DNA of 64,000 nt from Streptomyces cinerochromogenes (lineage in GTDB: Bacteria; Actinomycetota; Actinomycetes; Streptomycetales; Streptomycetaceae), in assembly GCF_014648635.1 (NCBI RefSeq), contig NZ_BMRM01000024.1, positions 58,032-122,031 of the forward strand. The letters are read 5' to 3'. The position numbers and the translations under genes were made by a program. The notes under the pieces were generated by a model. That model was not told the origin of the DNA. It searched no databases and saw nothing but the letters and a program-made list of their open reading frames with translations. Within the stretch, counting starts at the first letter, position 1. Every line of letters begins with the position of its first letter. Below, one piece after another: positions 19,650 to 28,462 of this stretch.

Positions 19650-21242
19650 TCACTTGGAAGCAGCGGCAGGAGTGTCCTCGCCGAGCAGCTTGCCGTCCGA
19701 GGTCTCGAACTGCTTCTTGAACTCCGCCACCGCGTCGTCGATCGCCTGGATCGTGTCGTCCGACATCTTGGCGCCCTCGCGGATGGAGGTCATCAGACCC
19801 TGCTCCTTGCGGTGCAGGTAGTCCAGCAGCTCCTTCTCGAAGCGGCGGATGTCGGCGACCGGGACGTCGTCCATGCGGCCGTTGGTGCCGGCCCAGACGG
19901 AGACGACCTGGTCCTCGGTGGCCATCGGCTGGTACTGGTCCTGCTTCAGCAGCTCGACCATGCGCTGACCGCGCTCCAGCTGGGCCTTGGAGGCCGCGTC
20001 CAGGTCGGAACCGAAGGCGGCGAACGCCTCCAGCTCACGGAACTGGGCGAGGTCCACACGGAGGCGGCCGGAGACCTGGCGCATCGCCTTGTGCTGGGCG
20101 GAACCACCGACTCGGGAGACGGAGATACCGACGTTCAGCGCGGGACGCTGACCGGCGTTGAACAGGTCCGACTCCAGGAAGCACTGGCCGTCGGTGATGG
20201 AGATGACGTTGGTCGGGATGAACGCCGAGACGTCGTTGGCCTTGGTCTCGACGATCGGGAGACCGGTCATCGAGCCGGCACCCATGTCGTCGGAGAGCTT
20301 GGCGCAACGCTCCAGCAGCCGGGAGTGCAGGTAGAAGACGTCACCCGGGTAGGCCTCACGGCCCGGCGGGCGGCGCAGCAGCAGCGACACGGCGCGGTAG
20401 GCGTCGGCCTGCTTCGACAGGTCGTCGAAGATGATCAGGACGTGCTTACCCTGGTACATCCAGTGCTGGCCGATGGCCGAACCGGTGTACGGCGCCAGGT
20501 ACTTGAAGCCGGCCGGGTCGGACGCCGGGGCGGCGACGATGGTCGTGTACTCCAGCGCGCCGTTCTCCTCCAGCGCGCGGCGCACGCCGGCGATGGTGGA
20601 GCCCTTCTGGCCGATGGCGACGTAGATGCAGCGGACCTGCTTCTTCGGGTCGCCCGAGCGCCAGTTGTCGCGCTGGTTGATGATCGTGTCGACGGCCAGG
20701 GCGGTCTTGCCGGTCTGGCGGTCACCGATGATCAGCTGACGCTGACCACGGCCGATCGGGGTCATCGCGTCGACGGCCTTGTAGCCCGTCTCCATCGGCT
20801 CGTGCACCGACTTGCGCTGCATGACCGTGGGGGCCTGCAGCTCAAGGGCGCGGCGGCCGTCGGTCTCGATCTCGCCGAGGCCGTCGATCGGGTTGCCGAG
20901 CGGGTCGACGACACGGCCGAGGTAGCCCTCGCCGACCGCGACGGAGAGGACCTCACCGGTGCGGGTGACCGGCTGACCCTCCTCGATGCCGCTGAACTCA
21001 CCGAGGACGATGGCACCGATCTCGCGCTCTTCCAGGTTCAGCGCGAGGCCGAGGGTGCCGTCCTCGAACTTCAGCAGTTCGTTGGCCATGGCCGAGGGCA
21101 GGCCCTCGACCTTCGCGATGCCGTCGCCGGCAAGGGTGACCGTACCGACCTCCTCGCGCGAGGCCGCGTCCGGCTTGTACGACTGGACGAAGTTCTCCAG
21201 CGCGTCCCGGATCTCCTCCGGCCGGATCGTGAGCTCCGCCAT
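19650..21242 (-). CDS. atpA: F1Fo ATP synthase alpha subunit
   Basis: The regulatory nucleotide-binding subunit alternating with beta in F1; 530 residues. Walker A GDRQTGKTA and the downstream IYVAIGQK, DDLSKQA and LLLRRPPGREAYPGDVFYLHSRLLER motifs are all present. The start is ATG 21242 (MAELTIRPEEIR) with AGGGA and AAGGAG upstream; a longer frame reaching 21320 lacks family similarity. The C-terminus is Ala/Ser-rich. Confidence 0.98.
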   Translation of the reverse strand: MAELTIRPEEIRDALENFVQSYKPDAASREEVGTVTLAGDGIAKVEGLPSAMANELLKFEDGTLGLALNLEEREIGAIVLGEFSGIEEGQPVTRTGEVLSVAVGEGYLGRVVDPLGNPIDGLGEIETDGRRALELQAPTVMQRKSVHEPMETGYKAVDAMTPIGRGQRQLIIGDRQTGKTALAVDTIINQRDNWRSGDPKKQVRCIYVAIGQKGSTIAGVRRALEENGALEYTTIVAAPASDPAGFKYLAPYTGSAIGQHWMYQGKHVLIIFDDLSKQADAYRAVSLLLRRPPGREAYPGDVFYLHSRLLERCAKLSDDMGAGSMTGLPIVETKANDVSAFIPTNVISITDGQCFLESDLFNAGQRPALNVGISVSRVGGSAQHKAMRQVSGRLRVDLAQFRELEAFAAFGSDLDAASKAQLERGQRMVELLKQDQYQPMATEDQVVSVWAGTNGRMDDVPVADIRRFEKELLDYLHRKEQGLMTSIREGAKMSDDTIQAIDDAVAEFKKQFETSDGKLLGEDTPAAASK

Positions 21243-21392
21243 CTGGGTTCCCTGCTCTCCTTGTTGGGCCCGAAGTTTCACTTTGGGGGTCTGGGGGCGA
21301 CCCCCAGGAATCCTCTGCACGGCCCAACCAGGGCCGTAAGTACGTACTGCGTCTGTCGGGTTTTCCCGAAAGACCGATCTATCGAGTTGCTG

Positions 21393-22208
21393 CTAGCTCG
21401 CCATGCGGCGGGCGGCCTCGTCCAGCCGGTCCGCGATGGAGCCGTTGATGACCTCGTCACCGACCTGCACCCGGATGCCGCCGACGACCTCGGGGTCGAC
21501 GTCGAGGTTGAGGTGCATCCGACGCCCGTAGAGCTTGGTCAGGGCGGCGCCGAGGCGCTGCTTCTGCCCGTCGCTCAGCGGCACCGCCGAGGTGACGACG
21601 GCGACCATGCGGTCCCGGCGCTCCGCGGCGAGCTTGGACAGGGACTCCAGTCCCGTCTCCAGGCTACGTCCCCGCGGCGCGGTGACGAGGCGCGTCACCA
21701 GACGCTCGGTGGCCGGCTTGGCCCGCCCGCCGAGGAGCCGGTGCAGCAGCTCGGTCTTGGCCGAGGTGCCGGCGGCACGGTCGGTGAGCGCGGCGCGCAG
21801 CTCGGTGCTGGAGGAGACGATCCGGCCGAACCGGAACAGCTCGTCCTCGACGTCGTCCAGGGTGCCGGTCTTCTCCGCCGCCGTCAGGTCGGCGATGTCC
21901 GCCAGCTCCTCCAGCGCGTCCACCAGGTCGCGGGACTGCGACCAGCGGGACCGGGCCAGCCCGGACACCAGGTCGGCGGTGGTCCCGCTGACCTGGCCAC
22001 CGATCAGGCGCTGCACCAGCTGGGCCTTCGCCTCTCCGGGCTGCGCCGGGTCGGTGAGGACCCGGCGCAGGCCGGCCTCGCGGTCGAGCAGCGCGGTGAC
22101 GGCCGCCAGCTCGTCGGCGAGCTGCGCGGCGTCCACGGACGTGGAGTCCGTCAGCGCGTCGAGACGCTCACGTGCGGCTGCCAGGGCCTCGCGGCTCGCT
22201 CCGTTCAT
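21393..22208 (-). CDS. atpH: F1Fo ATP synthase delta subunit (long actinobacterial form)
   Basis: The delta subunit links the peripheral stalk to the top of F1. At 271 residues it is longer than the ~180 of most bacteria, as is usual for Streptomyces: the first ~90 residues form an extra helical domain, and the canonical C-terminal part has VTSAVPLSDGQKQRLGAALTKLYG and VDPEVVGGIRVQVGDEVINGSIADRL. Its ATG overlaps the atpF stop by four bases (ATGA), so the b and delta subunits are translationally coupled. Confidence 0.96.
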   Translation of the reverse strand: MNGASREALAAARERLDALTDSTSVDAAQLADELAAVTALLDREAGLRRVLTDPAQPGEAKAQLVQRLIGGQVSGTTADLVSGLARSRWSQSRDLVDALEELADIADLTAAEKTGTLDDVEDELFRFGRIVSSSTELRAALTDRAAGTSAKTELLHRLLGGRAKPATERLVTRLVTAPRGRSLETGLESLSKLAAERRDRMVAVVTSAVPLSDGQKQRLGAALTKLYGRRMHLNLDVDPEVVGGIRVQVGDEVINGSIADRLDEAARRMAS

Positions 22209-22750
22209 CGCGTGGCCTCGGCCTTCTCCTCAAGCTCGTCGAGGAAACGGTCGATCACACGGCTCTGGCGGGCGTGGTCCTCGAGGGACTCGCCGACGAG
22301 CTTGCCGGCCAGGTCGGTGGCGAGCTTGCCGACGTCCTGACGCAGCGCCGACGCGGCGGCCTTGCGGTCGGCCTCGATCTGGGCGTGACCGGCGGCGACG
22401 ATCTCCTCGCGCTGACGCTGGCCCTCGGCCCGCATCTCGGCGATGAGCGCGGCACCCTGCTCCTGCGCCTCCTGGCGCAGACGCGCGGCCTCGTGCCGGG
22501 CCTCGGCGAGCTGGGCCTTGTACTGCTCAAGGACGCTACGGGCCTCGGTCTGCGCGGCCTCGGCCTTTTCGATACCGCCCTCGATGGCTTCGCGGCGCTC
22601 TTCCAGAACCCTGTTGATGTTCGGGAGGAGCTTCTTGGCGAGGAAGCCGAAGACGATGACGAAGGCGATCAGGCCGATGACGAGCTCTGGGATCGGCGGG
22701 ATGAGGGGGTTCTCGGCCTCCTCAGCCGCCAGCTGAACCAGGGGGCTCAT
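22205..22750 (-). CDS. atpF: F1Fo ATP synthase b subunit
   Basis: The membrane-anchored peripheral stalk, 181 residues. A single membrane helix (LVIGLIAFVIVFGFLAKKLLP, about 24-44) is followed by a long charged coiled coil rich in Ala, Glu, Arg and Gln. There is one b gene only, so the stalk is a homodimer with the long delta subunit. It lies between atpE and atpH with ATGA coupling to the latter. Confidence 0.97.
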   Translation of the reverse strand: MSPLVQLAAEEAENPLIPPIPELVIGLIAFVIVFGFLAKKLLPNINRVLEERREAIEGGIEKAEAAQTEARSVLEQYKAQLAEARHEAARLRQEAQEQGAALIAEMRAEGQRQREEIVAAGHAQIEADRKAAASALRQDVGKLATDLAGKLVGESLEDHARQSRVIDRFLDELEEKAEATR

Positions 22751-22787
22751 ATCAGTGCCTTTCGTCTATTGGTGCGCGGCGGTCGGG

Positions 22788-23036
22788 TCAGGAGGCCGGG
22801 TAGACGAACGGCATGACCAGACCGATCAGGGCGAGCGCCTCACAGAAGGCGAAGCCGAGGATCTGGTTGGCGCGGATCAGACCGGCCGCCTCGGGCTGGC
22901 GGGCGAGAGCCTGCGTGCCGTTACCGAAGATGATGCCGACGCCGACGCCCGGGCCGATGGCGGCGAGACCGTAACCGATGGAGCCGAGGTTGCCCTTGAT
23001 CTGGACGCCGGCGGCAAGGGTTTCGAGAGCGGACAT
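22788..23036 (-). CDS. atpE: F1Fo ATP synthase c subunit
   Basis: The proton-carrying ring subunit, 82 residues in two membrane hairpin helices. The polar loop is ALARQPEA (residues 43-50) and the ion-binding carboxylate is E66 in FAFCEALALIGLVMPF. The N-terminal helix has the expected GxGxGxG-type small-residue repeat (GLAAIGPGVGVGIIFG). The signature suits H+ rather than Na+ coupling. Confidence 0.97.
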   Translation of the reverse strand: MSALETLAAGVQIKGNLGSIGYGLAAIGPGVGVGIIFGNGTQALARQPEAAGLIRANQILGFAFCEALALIGLVMPFVYPAS

Positions 23037-23108
23037 GCCGGTTCTTCCTTCTCTTTCAATGACCGGTGGGGGTTGGCCACCGGATGTCTGGGTGGGTGGT
23101 GGGGGGGC

Positions 23109-23936
23109 TCAGTGGTGCTCGGCGAGCGCGCCCTGGATGAAGCTGCAGGTCAGCAGTACGAAGACGTAGGCCTGAACAGCCTGGATGAAGAGCTCGAAGG
23201 CCGTCATGACGATGACCATCACGAACGACACGCCGGAGTAGGCGATGCCGATGCCGTTGAGCATGTACCAGCTGGCGACCGTGAAGAGCAGCAGCAGGGT
23301 GTGGCCCGCGAACATGTTCGCGAAGAGTCGCACGGCGTGGGTGAAGGGCCGCACGAGCAGGTTCGAGAACAGCTCGATCGTCATCGAGAGCGGGAGCACC
23401 CCGCCCAGCGACTTGTCGTAGCCGGTGAAGTTCTTGAAGGCACCGACGAAGCCGTGGCGCTTGAAGGTCAGGGAGACCCAGAGGATGTAGACGATGCCGG
23501 CCAGGACGGCGGGGTACGAGATGATCGCCGTGACCGGGAACTGGGCGACCGGGATGATCGACCAGAGGTTCATCATCCAGATGAAGAAGAACAGCGAGAC
23601 GACCAGCGGGACGTACTTCTCGCCTTCCTTCTTACCGATCGTCTCGTAGACGACGCCACGGCGGATGAAGTCGTAGCCGCTCTCGGCCACCAGCTGGAGC
23701 TTGCCCGGGACGACCTTCGGCTTGGCGAAGGCGGCCCAGAAGAAGCCCACGACGATGACGGAACCGAGCAGCGCCAGCAGCATGGTCTTGTTGAAGTACG
23801 CGTTGCTGTCCGCGTTGCCCCAGAGCGGCTCGAAGAGGAACGAGTGGAGGCCCGGAGCGACGGTGTCGAAGCCGCACCCGTCGAACAGGTGACAGCTCGT
23901 GTCGAAAGCGAGCGTCTGCGTCGGGTCAGCACTCAC
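23109..23936 (-). CDS. atpB: F1Fo ATP synthase a subunit
   Basis: The membrane stator that forms the proton half-channels beside the c ring. I use GTG 23936, six bases after AAGGAG, giving 275 residues (start VSADPTQTLAF); the frame stays open upstream through ATG 23951 to TTG 23972, but those starts would place this binding site inside the coding sequence. Five or six membrane helices are visible, and the essential Arg lies in LLVRPFTHAVRLFANMFAGH, the family fingerprint. It is the first core gene after atpI. Confidence 0.95.
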   Translation of the reverse strand: MSADPTQTLAFDTSCHLFDGCGFDTVAPGLHSFLFEPLWGNADSNAYFNKTMLLALLGSVIVVGFFWAAFAKPKVVPGKLQLVAESGYDFIRRGVVYETIGKKEGEKYVPLVVSLFFFIWMMNLWSIIPVAQFPVTAIISYPAVLAGIVYILWVSLTFKRHGFVGAFKNFTGYDKSLGGVLPLSMTIELFSNLLVRPFTHAVRLFANMFAGHTLLLLFTVASWYMLNGIGIAYSGVSFVMVIVMTAFELFIQAVQAYVFVLLTCSFIQGALAEHH

Positions 23937-24161
23937 CGCGGGCTCCTTCATCGTGGCGCATAGGTACGGCAACCTCGTTGTGTCGGCGCGGCGTGCGGCC
24001 GCGGTTCGGCACGGGACTGGTGTTACGGATGTGGGGGCGGCTGTGGGGCATCTCGCCTCGCGATTGAGCAGGCGTCAGCTCAGATGCCCGCGCCAGCGAT
24101 GCCGCAGTTGGCACCGGACGATAGCAGCATCTCTCGTGCGCCTTTATCCCGGCCCTACCCC

Positions 24162-24602
24162 TCACGACGAGTGCCCTGTCTTCTCGGGCTTGTCGCCCTT
24201 CGACGAGGCTTCGGGATCGACGTAGAGGATCTTGGCCTTCATGTGCGCACGCGCCTGCGCGGCGATCCACGTCAGGGTGGCGACCACGAGCGCGATGGCG
24301 AAGGCACGCGGGTTGAACAGCGTCGTGTTCTTGAACAGGGCGACGAAGATGACCAGCAGCAACAGCTGGGCCGCGTAGAGCATCAGGCCCATCATCTGGA
24401 ACAGCTGGGGAAAGGATTTGGCGGTGCGCTGGAGCACGTAGAGACCGAGACCCATGAACGCGATCACCACCAGCGTCCCGACGACGGCCCCGATGGCTCC
24501 CTTGCCCCCGGCGACCACCCCGCTGACAACGGCGGCGATCACGCCGACGGCAGCCGTGGGCACGGCGGCCTGGGCCAGGATCCGGGCGTCATTGGACGGC
24601 AT
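24162..24602 (-). CDS. atpI: AtpI-like membrane protein at the head of the atp operon
   Basis: A 146-residue protein with four predicted membrane helices (about residues 12-32, 37-57, 68-90 and 97-117) and a short charged C-terminal tail. AtpI proteins are thought to help c-ring assembly or Mg2+ supply. It has the right size, topology and position, immediately upstream of atpB with a 225-base gap. The name follows position and topology, since the family is poorly conserved in sequence. Confidence 0.82.
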   Translation of the reverse strand: MPSNDARILAQAAVPTAAVGVIAAVVSGVVAGGKGAIGAVVGTLVVIAFMGLGLYVLQRTAKSFPQLFQMMGLMLYAAQLLLLVIFVALFKNTTLFNPRAFAIALVVATLTWIAAQARAHMKAKILYVDPEASSKGDKPEKTGHSS

Positions 24603-24906
24603 GGCGGCAACTCCGCTTTCACAAGGGGGCAGGGTGTCGTCATGGACGAGCGTAGTCCCGGGCTGAGTGATCGAGACCTCACACCTACGGACCGTCGCAC
24701 TCAGGTCCTTCGGTCCTATCCGGGGTTCTCGTGAACCGTATCACAAACTATTTGATGAGGTCTTTACCTGCTAGGTGTGCTTGCTGTCACACATGAGAGT
24801 GACAGTGCGCGTCTGTGCAAAAACCGAGCCGTCTTGTCTGGTATTGGGGGCATACGCTCCCCCACGACTTGGCAATGCTCTAGTCAGATTCTTACCTTGA
24901 AGCGTC
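24603..24906. other. Upstream region of the atp operon
   Basis: The 304 bases between atpI and the sugar-phosphate transferase gene are relatively AT-rich and carry no gene. They must hold the atp promoter. The clearest element is an exact inverted repeat, CTGTCAC (24784-24790), 8 bases, GTGACAG (24799-24805), about 180 bases from the atpI start, a candidate regulator site or the terminator of the upstream gene. I could not fix a promoter. Confidence 0.5.
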
Positions 24907-26259
24907 TCAGCGGCGGTCGATCAGACGCGAACGAGCGCTGATCGCAGTCGCCCCGTTGACGTTCCGAGCGCCCGCCGGGACGGGCGTGCGCTCGCCCGGC
25001 TCCGAACTCCGCGGGGCCTGCGGGCTCTGCGCGTCCTGGCTCTGCGCGTCCTGCGCCGCCTCGGCCGCCACGGCGGTCCCCGCGCCCAGGCCGCGCCTGC
25101 GGTACCGCGGCGGCACGAACCGCTGGGCCCACAGCGGCACACGCGGGGTGAAGCGCGGGAGCAGCAGCAGGACCAGGCCGACCGCGCTCAGGAAGACCAC
25201 GCCCAGCACGATCCACATCGACGCCGAGTTCACCGAGTACGCCAGCGCCCCGAAGCCGATCAGCGCCGACCAGAAGTACATGATCAGCACGGCCCGGCTG
25301 TGCGAGTGGCCGATCTCCAGCAGCCGGTGGTGCAGATGGCCGCGGTCGGCGGCGAACGGGGACTGGCCGCGCCACGTGCGGCGGACGATCGCCAGGACCA
25401 GGTCGGCGGCCGGTACGGCGATGATCGTCAGCGGGAGCAGCAGGGGGATGTAGACGGGCACCGTCTGGTGGACCGCCGCCTTCTCCGAACCCGTGAACAG
25501 CGCCAGCGCGTCCGGGTCCACCTGGCCGGTGATCGAGATCGCGCCGGCCGACAGCACCAGGCCGATCAGCATCGAGCCCGAGTCGCCCATGAAGATCCGC
25601 GCGGGGTGCATGTTGTGCGGCAGGAAGCCCAGGCACATGCCCATCAGGATGGCCGCGAACAGCGTGCCGGGGGCGGCGGCCTCGATGCCGTACGAGTACC
25701 AGATCCGGTAGGCGTACAGGAAGAACGCGCCCGCCGCGATGCACACCATGCCGGCCGCGAGACCGTCCAGGCCGTCCACGAAGTTCACCGCGTTGATCGT
25801 GATGACCACCAGGGCGACCGTCAGGAGCGTGCCCTGCCACTGGGTCAGGGCGACGTTGCCGACGCCCGGGATGGGCAGCCACAGGATCGTCAGACCCTGC
25901 ATGACCATCACGCCCGCGGCGATCATCTGACCGCCCAGCTTGATCAGCGCGTCGATCTCGAACTTGTCGTCCAGGACGCCGATCAGCCAGATCAGGGCGG
26001 CCCCGGAGAGCAGCGCCCGCGGCTCGTTGGACTTCGCGAAGACCTCGTTGAGGTTGGTCAGGTGGTCGGCGACCAGCAGACCCGCGCACAGGCCGAAGAA
26101 CATCGCGATACCGCCGAGGCGCGGAGTCGGCTCCCGGTGCACGTCCCGGGCCCGGATCTCCGGCATCGCCCCGGCCACGATCGCGAACTTGCGTACCGGC
26201 CCTGTCAGCAGATACGTCACCGCGGCCGTGATGCAGAGCGTCAGGAGGTATTCACGCAC
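24907..26259 (-). CDS. MraY/WecA-family polyprenyl-phosphate sugar-1-phosphate transferase
   Basis: An integral membrane enzyme that moves a sugar-1-phosphate (typically GlcNAc-1-P) from a UDP-sugar to decaprenyl or undecaprenyl phosphate, the first lipid-linked step of a cell-wall polymer. About 450 residues with ~11 membrane helices. Family motifs: GVLDDKFEIDALIK, NAVNFVDGLDGLA, the catalytic FMGDSGSM and HLHHRLLEIGHSHS. The start GTG 26259 (REYLLTLC) has GGGGAAG upstream; GTG 26271 is an alternative. The C-terminal ~60 residues are Ala/Gln/Arg-rich and not conserved. In this genus it likely serves teichoic or arabinogalactan-type wall linkage. Confidence 0.92.
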   Translation of the reverse strand: MREYLLTLCITAAVTYLLTGPVRKFAIVAGAMPEIRARDVHREPTPRLGGIAMFFGLCAGLLVADHLTNLNEVFAKSNEPRALLSGAALIWLIGVLDDKFEIDALIKLGGQMIAAGVMVMQGLTILWLPIPGVGNVALTQWQGTLLTVALVVITINAVNFVDGLDGLAAGMVCIAAGAFFLYAYRIWYSYGIEAAAPGTLFAAILMGMCLGFLPHNMHPARIFMGDSGSMLIGLVLSAGAISITGQVDPDALALFTGSEKAAVHQTVPVYIPLLLPLTIIAVPAADLVLAIVRRTWRGQSPFAADRGHLHHRLLEIGHSHSRAVLIMYFWSALIGFGALAYSVNSASMWIVLGVVFLSAVGLVLLLLPRFTPRVPLWAQRFVPPRYRRRGLGAGTAVAAEAAQDAQSQDAQSPQAPRSSEPGERTPVPAGARNVNGATAISARSRLIDRR

Positions 26260-26387
26260 GGGCTTCCCCACAGGTCTCGCTGGCCATCACAGCCCCACAC
26301 CCTAGCGACGGATGCATATGGATGAGGACTGCCGGGTAGCGACGATGGTTGCACGCGTGGCTGTGCACCCCGGTCGGCTACCCCCGT

Positions 26388-27626
26388 TCAGCCGGGATAC
26401 GGCGGAAACTGGCCGGTCAGCGCGCGCACCTCCTCCCGCGCCGCGGCCGGCTCCCTCTCGCCGCGCAGCACGGCCGCCAGCAGCGCCGCGATCCGCACCA
26501 TCTCCGGCTCGCCCATGCCCTGGGTGGTGACCGCGGCCGTGCCCAGGCGCAGGCCGCGGCCGTCGCCGTGCGGCAGCGCGCAGCAGTCCAGCACCAGGCC
26601 GGCCGCGAGGAGCCGGCCGCGCGCGGTACGGCCCTCCACCCCGAGCGGGGCCGGGTCCGCGGTGATCAGGTGGGTGTCCGTGCCGCCGGTGGTCACGGCC
26701 AGCCCCTCGGCGGCCAGGTGACCGGCGAGCACCCGGGCGTTGGCGACCACCTGATGGGCGTACACGGTGAACGCCGGTGTTGCCGCCTCGCCGAACGCGA
26801 CGGCCTTGGCGGCGATGGTGTGCATCTGGGCGCCGCCCTGGGTGAAGGGGAAGACGGCCCGGTCGACACGCTCGGCCAGCTCGGCCCCGCACAGGATCAT
26901 CCCGCCGCGCGGGCCGCGCAGCACCTTGTGGGTGGTCGCGCACACGATGTCGGCGTACGGCACCGGGTTCGGGGCCGCACCCCCGGCGACCAGCCCGATC
27001 GGGTGCGCCGCGTCCGCGATCAGATAGGCCCCGACCTCGTCGGCGACCTCGCGGAAGAAGGCGTAGTCGATGTGGCGGGGGTAGGCGATCGAGCCGCACA
27101 CGATGGCTTTCGGCCGGTGGTTGCGCGCCAGGTGACGGACCTGGTCGTGGTCGATGAGCCCGGTCTCCGCGTCCACGCCGTAGCCGACGAAGTCGAACCA
27201 GCGGCCGGAGAAGTTCGCCGGGGAGCCGTGCGTGAGGTGGCCGCCGTAGGGCAGGCCGAGGGCGAGGACGGTGTCCCCGGGGCGCAGCAGGGCGGCGTAG
27301 GCGGCCAGGACCGCGGAGGAGCCGGAGTGGGCCTGGACGTTGGCGTGCTCGGCGCCGAACAGGGCCCTGGCGCGGTCGATGGCGGCGCGCTCGGCGACGT
27401 CGACCAGTTCGCAGCCGCCGTGGTGCCGGGCACCGGGGTAGCCCTCGGCGTACTTGTTGGCGAGCGCGGAGCCGAGGGCCGCCAGCACGGCCGGCGAGCA
27501 GAAGTTCTCGGCGGCGATCAGCTGGAGCGTGGTCGACTGCCGCGTCAGCTCCCCGAGCAGGATCTCGGCCATCGCCGGGTCCTGCCGCCGCAGGACGTCG
27601 GTCTCGAGGGTAGGGGTGACCGACAT
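26388..27626 (-). CDS. glyA: Serine hydroxymethyltransferase
   Basis: A PLP enzyme interconverting serine and glycine with tetrahydrofolate, the main one-carbon source. The protein has 412 residues. The motifs LQLIAAENFCSPAVLAALGS, NKYAEGYPGARHHGG and CATTHKVLRGPRGGM are present, the last with the PLP lysine. ATG 27626 is chosen from the family N-terminus and GGGAG upstream; the open frame extends further but is unconserved. Streptomyces usually carry two glyA genes; this is the copy in the atp neighbourhood. The C-terminus FPPYPG is normal. Confidence 0.95.
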   Translation of the reverse strand: MSVTPTLETDVLRRQDPAMAEILLGELTRQSTTLQLIAAENFCSPAVLAALGSALANKYAEGYPGARHHGGCELVDVAERAAIDRARALFGAEHANVQAHSGSSAVLAAYAALLRPGDTVLALGLPYGGHLTHGSPANFSGRWFDFVGYGVDAETGLIDHDQVRHLARNHRPKAIVCGSIAYPRHIDYAFFREVADEVGAYLIADAAHPIGLVAGGAAPNPVPYADIVCATTHKVLRGPRGGMILCGAELAERVDRAVFPFTQGGAQMHTIAAKAVAFGEAATPAFTVYAHQVVANARVLAGHLAAEGLAVTTGGTDTHLITADPAPLGVEGRTARGRLLAAGLVLDCCALPHGDGRGLRLGTAAVTTQGMGEPEMVRIAALLAAVLRGEREPAAAREEVRALTGQFPPYPG

Positions 27627-27747
27627 GGCGGGCTCCCGGGCGGTCGACGGTGACGTATCCCCAATGTAGGCCCGGGTTGCGGCGCACGCGCGGTTGTTTC
27701 GCCCGTTTATGTCGAATTGTGTACGCGTATGCCGGATCACGTCCGCG

Positions 27748-28410
27748 CTACATGCGCGCCGGAACCCCTGTCAGCGCCGTCACCACCGGATCCAGCGCGT
27801 CCCGTATCTCGTCACCGATGGACCGGAAGAAGGTCAGCGGGGCGCCGTACGGGTCGTACACCTCGTCCGCCTCGGCGGTCGGGGCGAGCAGCCAGCCGCG
27901 CAGGGCCGCCGCCGCGCGCACCAGCGCCCGGGCCCGCATGACCACGCCGTCCTCCAGCGGCGGCAGGGTGGCCGGATCTATCGCCCGGACCAGCCGGGTG
28001 AACTCCTTCAGGGTGAACGTGCGCAGGCCCGCCGAGTGCCCCATGGAGATGACCTGGGCGCGGTGGTCGCGGGTCGCGGTGAGCACCAGGTCGGCCCGGA
28101 TCACGTGCTCGTCCAGCAGCTCCCGGCCGGTGAACCCGGAGGGGTCCGCGCCGAACTCGGCCAGCACGGTCTCCGCGTGGGACTCCATGGGCGCCCCCTC
28201 GTGGCCCCAGGTGCCGGCGCTCTCCACGATCAGCCCGCCGCCGAGTACGCCGAGCCGCTCCGCGACGAAGTGGCGGGTCAGCCGCTCGGTGATGGGCGAG
28301 CGGCACACATTGCCGGTGCTGACGTGGAGGATGCGGAAGGTGTCGCGGGGGAACCCGAACGTCGTCGTCTCCTCCGCGCTGTAGCCCCCGCCGCCGCCTA
28401 TGCCACGCAT
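27748..28410 (-). CDS. Low-molecular-weight protein-tyrosine-phosphatase-like protein lacking the catalytic Cys
   Basis: A 220-residue protein with the LMW-PTP/arsenate-reductase fold. The P-loop reads HVSTGNVCRSP at residues 29-39, where active family members have V-C-L-G-N-I-C-R-S-P: the nucleophilic Cys is replaced by Ser31, while C36, R37 and the C-terminal Asp motif (YDPYG) are kept. An N-terminal glycine-rich extension of about 24 residues precedes the domain. It sits between the threonylcarbamoyl-AMP synthase and glyA genes, all on one strand, in an arrangement conserved in Streptomyces. It may bind phosphotyrosine or phosphate without cleaving it; activity is uncertain. Confidence 0.88.
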   Translation of the reverse strand: MRGIGGGGGYSAEETTTFGFPRDTFRILHVSTGNVCRSPITERLTRHFVAERLGVLGGGLIVESAGTWGHEGAPMESHAETVLAEFGADPSGFTGRELLDEHVIRADLVLTATRDHRAQVISMGHSAGLRTFTLKEFTRLVRAIDPATLPPLEDGVVMRARALVRAAAALRGWLLAPTAEADEVYDPYGAPLTFFRSIGDEIRDALDPVVTALTGVPARM

Positions 28411-28450
28411 GGGGGCACCCCCTGCTCGAGCGGAGCCGAGAGCTTGGGGG
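28411..28450. repeat. Dispersed Streptomyces intergenic hairpin repeat
   Basis: A stretch reading GGGGGCACCCCCTGCTCGAG and continuing CGGAGCCGAGAGCTTGGGGG forms a hairpin and resembles short intergenic repeats seen many times in Streptomyces genomes. A related CCCCCAGACTT...GGGGG motif lies at about 16163-16191 and another at about 35766-35790. Confidence 0.6.
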
Positions 28451-28462
28451 ACTCAGGGGCCG

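Noticed and set aside
27627..27747. Glycine riboswitch upstream of glyA
   Set aside because: The 120-base gap is too short and lacks the conserved paired GGAGAG-type cores.
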